Source of the DNA: an uncultured Microbacteriaceae bacterium
GTDB taxonomy: Bacteria > Actinomycetota > Actinomycetes > Actinomycetales > Microbacteriaceae
NCBI GenBank assembly: GCA_947487835.1
Contig: CANKXX010000006.1
Location: 186,001 to 250,000 of the forward strand
DNA length: 64,000 nucleotides
Direction of reading: 5' to 3'
Shown: in pieces, positions 58,643 through 64,000 of the stretch
How positions within the stretch are numbered: position 1 is the first letter of the stretch
How the letters are laid out: each line of letters opens with the position of its first letter
Made by a program: the position numbers and the translations under genes
Notes under the pieces: generated by a model
The model's database searches: none
Told to the model about the DNA's origin: nothing
Seen by the model: only the letters and a program-made list of their open reading frames with translations

Positions 58643-59386
58643 GTGGACTGGTCTATCCAGGACGTCGCCCGCGCGGCGGGCACCACCTCGCGCACCCTGC
58701 GTCACTACGACGCGATCGGCCTGCTCACGCCGGCGCGGACGGGGCCGAACGGCTACCGCTTCTACGATGCGGGCGCGCTGGCCCGCCTGCAGCGGATCCT
58801 CCTCCTGCGCGGATTCGGGCTCGGGCTGGCGGACATCCGCCGGGTTCTCGACGGCCAGGCCGACGACGTGACGGCGCTCACCGGCCACCTGACCGAGCTG
58901 CGGCGGGAGAAGGACCGCATCGACCGGCAGATCCGGTCGATCGAGACGACGATCCGGAAATGGAAGGGAGGTGAACAACTGATGGCAGACGAGATGTTCG
59001 ACGGCTTCGACCACACGCAGTACCGCGAGGAGGTCGAGGAGCGCTGGGGTCGCGACGCGTACGCGCAGGGCGACCGCTGGTGGCGCTCGATGAGCGAGGC
59101 CGAGCGGCGCGAGTTCCAGGAGCGGCACCTGCGCATCGCGAGCGACTACGGCGACGCGAGCGCGGCGGGCCTCGATCCCGCAGCGGACGAGGTGCAGTCG
59201 ATCGCGCGCCGGCACTACGAGTGGCTGAAGGCGCCGGTGGGCGACGTGTCGCGCGAGTACTTCGAGGGACTCGGGCAGATGTACGTGGACGACCCGCGCT
59301 TCGCGGCCAACTACACGCGCGACGGCGTCGTGTACGCGGCGTACGTGCGCGACGCGATGCGCGCGTTCGCGGAGCGGCAGCTGTGA
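58643..59386 (+). CDS. MerR family regulator with TipAS-like antibiotic-recognition domain
   Basis: A 247-residue regulator. The N-terminal MerR domain (SIQDVARAAGTTSRTLRHYD) is followed by a dimerisation helix (about 80-112). A TipAS-type C-terminal domain follows (FDHTQYREEVEERWGRDAYAQGDRWW, then FEGLGQMYVDDPRFAANYTR). In TipA this domain binds thiopeptide antibiotics. Relatives bind various compounds. A methionine at residue 114 (ATG 58982, preceded by GGAGGTGAAC) could start a free TipAS domain, as in Streptomyces tipA. GTG 58643 has GAGAGGAG upstream. Confidence 0.88.
   Translation: MDWSIQDVARAAGTTSRTLRHYDAIGLLTPARTGPNGYRFYDAGALARLQRILLLRGFGLGLADIRRVLDGQADDVTALTGHLTELRREKDRIDRQIRSIETTIRKWKGGEQLMADEMFDGFDHTQYREEVEERWGRDAYAQGDRWWRSMSEAERREFQERHLRIASDYGDASAAGLDPAADEVQSIARRHYEWLKAPVGDVSREYFEGLGQMYVDDPRFAANYTRDGVVYAAYVRDAMRAFAERQL
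58982..59386 (+). CDS. possible internally started TipAS-only protein
   Basis: Within the MerR gene, GGAGGTGAAC precedes an in-frame ATG at 58982 by about seven bases. It would give a 134-residue TipAS domain alone. Streptomyces tipA makes both TipAL and TipAS in this way. The strength of this internal ribosome-binding site is notable, but expression is inferred. Confidence 0.45.
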   Translation: MADEMFDGFDHTQYREEVEERWGRDAYAQGDRWWRSMSEAERREFQERHLRIASDYGDASAAGLDPAADEVQSIARRHYEWLKAPVGDVSREYFEGLGQMYVDDPRFAANYTRDGVVYAAYVRDAMRAFAERQL

Positions 59387-59432
59387 CGGACGCCCGCTCG
59401 GCGCCGGGGGAGGTACCCTCCCGGCGCCGGCC

Positions 59433-59512
59433 GGTGCGCCAGCCGGCCGGTGCGCCAGCCGGCCGGTGCGCCAGCCGGCCGGGGCGTCAGCCGGACGGGG
59501 CGTCAGCCGGCC
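59433..59512. repeat. 16-bp tandem array containing a stop codon (5 copies)
   Basis: Units of 16 bases (GGTGCGCCAGCCGGCC and GGGGCGTCAGCCGGMC) start at 59433, 59449, 59465, 59481 and 59497. The stop of the YitT/YczE-like gene (59503-59505) is inside the last unit. The array spreads downstream from the gene end. Confidence 0.95.
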
Positions 59513-60153
59513 GGGGAGTCGAGGGCGGGCTTCGGGGGACGCGGGCGGCCCCTCGGCCCCGCGGGCCCGTCCTCGTGCGGCGTCCGGATGGCGAAGAGGG
59601 GCATCGCGATGTTCACCAGTGGCCCGATGAACAGCGCGAACGCGACGGTGCCGAAGCCCACGTTGCCGCCGAGCAGCCAGCCGATGGCGAGCACGACGAT
59701 CTCGATGCTCGTGCGCACGATCCAGATGCGCCAGCCGGTGCGCTGGTGCAGCCCCGTCATCAGGCCGTCGCGCGGGCCCGGGCCGAAGTTCGCGCCGATG
59801 TAGAGCCCGCTCGCGGCGGCGAGCAGCACGAGCCCGCCGGCGAAGAGCAGGATGCGCGCCCACAGCTCGTCCGGTTGGGTGATGAAGAGGAAGCCCACCT
59901 CGGCGGACGGTCCGACCAGCAGCACGTTCAGCACCGTGCCGACGCCCGGCCGCTGGCGCAGCGGGATCCAGAGCAGCAGCACGAGGAGCCCGATGAGGTT
60001 CGTGGCGAGACCGAACGGAATCCCCGTCTTCAGCGAGACGCCCTGGCTCAGCACGTCCCAGGGGGAGACGCCGACGCCGGCCCGGATCATCATGCTGAGG
60101 GAGATGCCGTAGAGGAACAGCCCGATGAGCAGCTGGGGGATGCGTCGCGTCAC
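59503..60153 (-). CDS. YitT/YczE-like membrane protein
   Basis: A 216-residue protein with about five membrane helices. RIPQLLIGLFLYGISLSMMI at the start, then AGVGVSPWDVLSQGVSLKTG, FGPGPRDGLMTGLH and ANFGPGPRDG, fit the YczE/YyaS/YitT group of membrane proteins, whose function is poorly known. The C-terminal 30 residues are Pro/Arg-rich and cytoplasmic. The stop codon belongs to a 16-bp tandem array. It stands between the TipA-like regulator and the RND exporter. Confidence 0.82.
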   Translation of the reverse strand: MTRRIPQLLIGLFLYGISLSMMIRAGVGVSPWDVLSQGVSLKTGIPFGLATNLIGLLVLLLWIPLRQRPGVGTVLNVLLVGPSAEVGFLFITQPDELWARILLFAGGLVLLAAASGLYIGANFGPGPRDGLMTGLHQRTGWRIWIVRTSIEIVVLAIGWLLGGNVGFGTVAFALFIGPLVNIAMPLFAIRTPHEDGPAGPRGRPRPPKPALDSPAG

Positions 60154-60507
60154 CGACTCATTTGACCACGGCCCGCGGCGGACGATCCTGCCCCACCCCC
60201 ACGACTTCCTGCCGTTCTGTGCCCCCTACGGTCCTGTGCCCCCTACGGTCCTGAGCCCTCACGGTCCCTGAGCCCTCCCCGGTCCCTGAGCTTTCCACGG
60301 CCCCTGAGGCCTCACGGTCCCTGAGCCCGGAGGTGACGAGCTCGGGGACCGGGACGACGAGCTCAGGGACCGGGGACGACGCACCTCGGCGCGCGCCCGC
60401 TCACCGGGATTTCCCCATGTGCGGTGGGATACTTGCCCCGCACTCGCGAGGTGCACGTCCGACGCTCGTCGCGGTTCCGCGGCGCACAGCCTTCAGGAGC
60501 CACACCG
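60154..60507. repeat. 354-bp gene-free gap with degenerate REP-like half copies
   Basis: TGTGCCCCCTACGGTCCTG is present twice (about 60219-60252). Variants of CACGGTCCCTGAGCC recur at about 60258, 60280 and 60314, and in the other orientation near 60340 and 60361 (GAGCTCGGGGACCGGGACGA, GAGCTCAGGGACCGGG). None forms a perfect hairpin, and the region looks like decayed repeats. No gene was found. AGGAG at 60494-60498 serves the RND gene. Confidence 0.7.
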
Positions 60508-63500
60508 GTGCACCTACTCTCCGTCTTCAGCCTGCGGAACCGGGCGCTCATCGCGCTCGTGACGATCGTGATCGGCGTCTTCGGCGGCATCGCCCTGACC
60601 TCCCTGAAGCAGGAGCTCATCCCGTCTGTCACGTTCCCGCAACTGGTGGTCGTCACCACCTACCCGGGCGCCGCGCCCGAGGTCGTGAACTCCGACGTCA
60701 GCACCCCGATCGAGACGGCCGTGCAGGCCGTGCCCGGCCTCGAGAACACGACGGCGACCTCGCGCACGAACATCTCGACCGTGTCCGCGTCCTTCCAGTA
60801 CGGCACCGACCTCGCGACGGCCGAGCAGAAGGTGCAGCAGGCGATCAACCGGATCGAGTCCCTGCTGCCGCAGGATGTCGACCCGCAGGTCATCACGGGA
60901 AGCATCGACGACCTCCCGGTGCTCCAGATCGCCGTGACCAGCGATCTCGCGCCGCAGGACCTGACGAACGCGCTCGAGGGATCGCCGCTCACCGACATCG
61001 AGGCACTCGAGGGCGTGCGCGAGGCCAGCCTGCTCGGCACGACCGGCCAGCGGATCGTCATCACGCCCGACCTCGCCGCGCTCGCGGCCGGAGGCCTCAG
61101 CACGCAGGCGATCCGGGACGCGCTCGACGCGAACGGCACGCTCCTGCCGGCGGGCGAGATCACGGAGAACGGCAGCACGCTGAGCGTGCAGGCCGGCAGC
61201 CGGATCGCGAGCACCGACGAGATCGCGTCCCTGCCGCTGCTCGGCGGCGGTGCCGCCGCCACCATCGGCTCGGTCGCGACCGTCGCCGTCGCGGACGACC
61301 CGGTCACGGGCATCTCCCGGGTCAACGGCCAGCCGTCCCTCACCATCGCGGTGACCAAGACCCCGGACGGCAACACCGTCGAGGTCTCCCACGTGGTGCA
61401 GGACCTGCTGCCGTCGCTGGCCGAGGACATCGGCAGCAACACCGCGTTCACGATCGTCTTCGATCAGGCCCCGTTCATCGAGCAGTCGATCGAGAGCCTC
61501 ACCACCGAGGGCCTCCTCGGGCTCGTCTTCGCCGTGATCGTGATCCTCGTCTTCCTCGTCTCGATCCGGTCGACGCTGGTCACGGCCATCTCCATCCCCG
61601 CGTCCGTGCTCATCACGTTCATCGGCCTGCTCGCGGCGGGCTACACGCTCAACATCCTCACGCTCGGCGCGCTCACCATCGCCATCGGCCGCGTCGTGGA
61701 CGACTCGATCGTCGTCATCGAGAACATCAAGCGGCACCTCTCCTTCACGCCGGATCGCATGAGCGCGATCCTCGCTGCGGTGCGCGAGGTGTCCGGCGCG
61801 GTGACCGCGTCGACCGTGACAACGGTCGCGGTGTTCCTCCCGCTCGTGCTCGTCGGCGACATCACGGGCGAGCTGTTCCGTCCGTTCGCGCTCACCGTCA
61901 CCATCGCGCTCGCCGCCTCCCTGTTCGTCGCGCTGACCATCGTCCCGGTGCTCGCGTACTGGTTCCTGCGCCCGTCGAAGCGCGCCGGTAACCCCGTAGC
62001 GGCAGGCTTCGTCGGGGAGGGCACGGTCGCCGAAGGTGAGCACTCGGACGGGACCACCGCCCCCACCCGCCGCGCCCGACGCGCCGGTGCCGACGTGCTC
62101 ACCCACGCGGAGCCGCCGTCGCGGCTGCAGCGCGGCTACCTCCCGGTCATCGCCTGGACCCTGCGCCGCCCCGTGGTCACCATCCTCGCCGCCCTCCTCG
62201 TGCTCGCCGGCACCGCCGCCCTCGTGCCGAGCATGAAGACCAACTTCATCGGCGGCAGCGGGCAGAACACCCTCACCGTGACGCAGGACCTCCCCGCGGG
62301 CACCAGCCTCGAGGCACAGGATGCGGCCGCCACCCGGGTGGAGGACGCCCTGCTCGACGTCGAGGGCGTCGACACCGTCCAGGTCTCGATCGGCGGGGGC
62401 GACTCGATCCGCGCGGCGTTCCTGGGCGGGGGTGGCATCACGTTCTCCCTCACCACCGACCCGGACGCCGACCAGGACGCGCTCCAGGCGGACGTACGGG
62501 CGGCGGCGACCGGCCTCGACGACGTCGGCGAGATCACGGTGTCCGGCGCGGGCTCCGGGTTCGCCTCGTCCGACATCGAGGTGGACATCACCGCGAACGG
62601 GCAGGACGACCTGAGCGCCGCTGCCGAGGACGTGCTGGCCGCCGTGCGCGACCTCGACGTCGTCGCGCAGGCCAGCAGCAACCTCGCCGTCACCCAGCCC
62701 TACCTCGCGGTGCGGGTGGACCGCGAGGCTGCAGCGGCCGCCGGGCTCAGCGAGATCGCCGTCGGCGGCATCGTGACCGAGGCCAAGCTGCCCGCGGCCA
62801 TCGGATCCGTCGTGATCGACGAGGACAACCTCAACATCTACATCGCGAACCCGCAGGCGCCGGCCACGGTGCAGGAGCTGCGTGACTTCAGCATCCCGAC
62901 GCCGGCCGGGCTCGTGCCGCTGTCCTCGCTCGCCTCCGTCGAGCAGGTCGACGGGCCCGCGGCCATCACGACCACCGAGGGCTTCCGCAGCGCCTCGGTG
63001 AGCGTGACGCCGAACAGCGACGACGTCGGCACCGCGTCCGCCCGGGTGCAGGAGGCCGTCGACGGGCTCGAGCTGCCCGGCAGCGCCAACGCGACTCTCG
63101 GCGGCGTCACCGCCCAGCAGGGCGACGCGTTCAGTCAGCTCTTCATCGCGCTGCTGGCCGCGATCCTCATCGTCTACATCGTCATGGTCGCGACGTTCCG
63201 CAGCCTGGTGCAGCCGCTACTGCTGCTCATCTCGGTGCCGTTCGCGGCGACCGGCGCCATCCTGCTGCAGGTGCTCACCGGCATCCCGCTCGGCGTCCCG
63301 TCCATCATCGGCGTCCTCATGCTCATCGGCATCGTGGTCACGAACGCCATCGTGCTGGTCGACCTCATCAACCAGTACCGGACCCGCGGCCGCCCGCTGC
63401 GCGAGGCGATCGTCGAGGGCGCGTCGCGACGCCTCCGCCCGATCCTCATGACGGCGCTCGCGACTGTGTTCGCGCTGCTGCCGCTCGGCCTCGGCATCAC

Positions 63501-63702
63501 GGGAAGCGGCGGGTTCATCTCCCAGCCGCTCGCGATCGTCGTGATCGGCGGCCTCCTGTCGTCGACCGTGCTGACGCTGGTGGTGCTCCCGGTCGTCTAC
63601 TACCTGTGGGAGGCGTTCCTCGAGTGGTTCCGCGCGTGGCGCGGTCGTCGGCGGGCCCGCCGGGAGGCGGCGCGGGCTGCGTCTGCGGCGGCGACGGCCT
63701 GA
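60508..63702 (+). CDS. RND superfamily exporter (AcrB/SwrC-like, HAE1-type)
   Basis: A 1064-residue inner-membrane proton-driven exporter with 12 helices in two repeated halves, each with a large extracytoplasmic domain. It opens FSLRNRALIALVTIVIGVFG. The proton-relay pair Asp-Asp is in GRVVDDSIVVIENIKRHL near residue 398-399. The second-half equivalent is IVVTNAIVLVDLINQYR near 945. The best comparisons are SwrC/YerP of Gram-positives and HAE-type pumps. A 40-residue charged insert lies between the halves (about 490-540). There is no membrane fusion gene or regulator nearby. GTG at 60508 follows AGGAG. Confidence 0.88.
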   Translation: MHLLSVFSLRNRALIALVTIVIGVFGGIALTSLKQELIPSVTFPQLVVVTTYPGAAPEVVNSDVSTPIETAVQAVPGLENTTATSRTNISTVSASFQYGTDLATAEQKVQQAINRIESLLPQDVDPQVITGSIDDLPVLQIAVTSDLAPQDLTNALEGSPLTDIEALEGVREASLLGTTGQRIVITPDLAALAAGGLSTQAIRDALDANGTLLPAGEITENGSTLSVQAGSRIASTDEIASLPLLGGGAAATIGSVATVAVADDPVTGISRVNGQPSLTIAVTKTPDGNTVEVSHVVQDLLPSLAEDIGSNTAFTIVFDQAPFIEQSIESLTTEGLLGLVFAVIVILVFLVSIRSTLVTAISIPASVLITFIGLLAAGYTLNILTLGALTIAIGRVVDDSIVVIENIKRHLSFTPDRMSAILAAVREVSGAVTASTVTTVAVFLPLVLVGDITGELFRPFALTVTIALAASLFVALTIVPVLAYWFLRPSKRAGNPVAAGFVGEGTVAEGEHSDGTTAPTRRARRAGADVLTHAEPPSRLQRGYLPVIAWTLRRPVVTILAALLVLAGTAALVPSMKTNFIGGSGQNTLTVTQDLPAGTSLEAQDAAATRVEDALLDVEGVDTVQVSIGGGDSIRAAFLGGGGITFSLTTDPDADQDALQADVRAAATGLDDVGEITVSGAGSGFASSDIEVDITANGQDDLSAAAEDVLAAVRDLDVVAQASSNLAVTQPYLAVRVDREAAAAAGLSEIAVGGIVTEAKLPAAIGSVVIDEDNLNIYIANPQAPATVQELRDFSIPTPAGLVPLSSLASVEQVDGPAAITTTEGFRSASVSVTPNSDDVGTASARVQEAVDGLELPGSANATLGGVTAQQGDAFSQLFIALLAAILIVYIVMVATFRSLVQPLLLLISVPFAATGAILLQVLTGIPLGVPSIIGVLMLIGIVVTNAIVLVDLINQYRTRGRPLREAIVEGASRRLRPILMTALATVFALLPLGLGITGSGGFISQPLAIVVIGGLLSSTVLTLVVLPVVYYLWEAFLEWFRAWRGRRRARREAARAASAAATA

Positions 63703-63768
63703 TCACGGGAACTCGATCGCCGGAACCCGACCGCGCCGTCTGGTCCGAGCGGGGTCCGGTTGCCGGGA

Positions 63769-64000
63769 TCAGTCCGCGGACAGGTGCTGGCGGAGGAACT
63801 CCGACACCGTTGCGCGCAGCGCCTCGTCGAGCGCGGCGGTGGAGTGGGCGACGCCCTCGCTCAGCTCGAGGCGGTGCTCGACCCCCGCGCTCCCGAGCGC
63901 GTCCGCGAACTCGCGCGACATGCGCTGCGGGATGAACTCGTCCGCGGACTGCGCCACGAGCACGGGCGGATCCGTCGGGTCGATCTGGTGCACCGGCGAG
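63769..64000 (-). CDS. alpha/beta hydrolase, C-terminal part (partial at window edge)
   Basis: The last 77 or so residues of a minus-strand alpha/beta hydrolase that enters from beyond the window. The acid residue and the catalytic histidine of the triad are visible in VAQSADEFIP and LSEGVAHST. It resembles the dienelactone hydrolase/prolyl oligopeptidase-type group. It converges with the RND gene across a 66-bp gap. The substrate cannot be told. Confidence 0.75.
   Translation of the reverse strand, partial: SPVHQIDPTDPPVLVAQSADEFIPQRMSREFADALGSAGVEHRLELSEGVAHSTAALDEALRATVSEFLRQHLSAD

Overview
The window is high-GC DNA (roughly 70% by eye, strong G/C bias at third codon positions, many GTG starts) from an actinobacterium. 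The most likely home is Microbacteriaceae or a close relative. Pointers are the three-part FGAM synthase (PurS/PurQ/small PurL), a DUF3073 protein, an SCP2-like protein beside the purine genes, a 13E12/DUF222-type HNH endonuclease, and ABC sugar importers without their own ATPase. At least fifteen genes have a TANNNT-like -10 hexamer 5 to 7 nt before the start codon, the leaderless-mRNA layout common in actinobacteria. No tRNA, rRNA, CRISPR array, prophage or insertion sequence was recognised. The species is inference.

Layout. 1-9.2 kb: a broken alpha/beta hydrolase, an SGNH-GAF fusion, an acetyltransferase, the peroxide-resistance protein Ohr, Hsp20, NDH-2, chorismate mutase, an HNH endonuclease and a PatB-like enzyme with an ATP-grasp ligase. 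9.5-15.7 kb: a cell-wall-type lipoprotein, then purS-purQ-purL with an endonuclease/phosphatase family gene. 15.7-21.7 kb: a phosphotransferase-like protein, a PadR-MFS efflux pair and an acetyltransferase-kynureninase-kinase operon. 21.8-32 kb: purD-purC followed by two acetyltransferases joined by a tandem duplication, an SCP2-like gene, a MerR gene with a membrane protein, and divergent purF and purM. 32.3-34.5 kb: nitroreductase and a flavin monooxygenase-like protein. 34.6-44.2 kb: a divergent sugar locus, with mutarotase-like, enolase-superfamily and GntR genes one way and SDR, binding protein, two permeases and alpha-galactosidase the other way. 44.2-46 kb: small conserved genes. 46-52.7 kb: a second sugar locus (debranching enzyme facing lacI, binding protein and two permeases). 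52.7-64 kb: an APC transporter, ThuA-like, FUSC-like, PadR/DUF4097, a TipA-like MerR regulator, a YitT/YczE-like membrane protein, an RND exporter and a partial hydrolase.

The genes form several small systems. Seven purine genes lie in three transcription blocks. Two binding-protein importers lack an ATPase and probably share an MsiK-type ATPase encoded elsewhere. Several regulators sit next to inverted repeats suited to autoregulation. The least ordinary material is non-coding or at gene ends: a REP-like hairpin family whose stem bases change in a compensatory way, a 63-bp hairpin element present twice between convergent genes, and short tandem duplications that include the stop codon at the 3' ends of four separate genes. 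One of these has created a chain of stop/start-overlapping mini-ORFs between two acetyltransferase genes.
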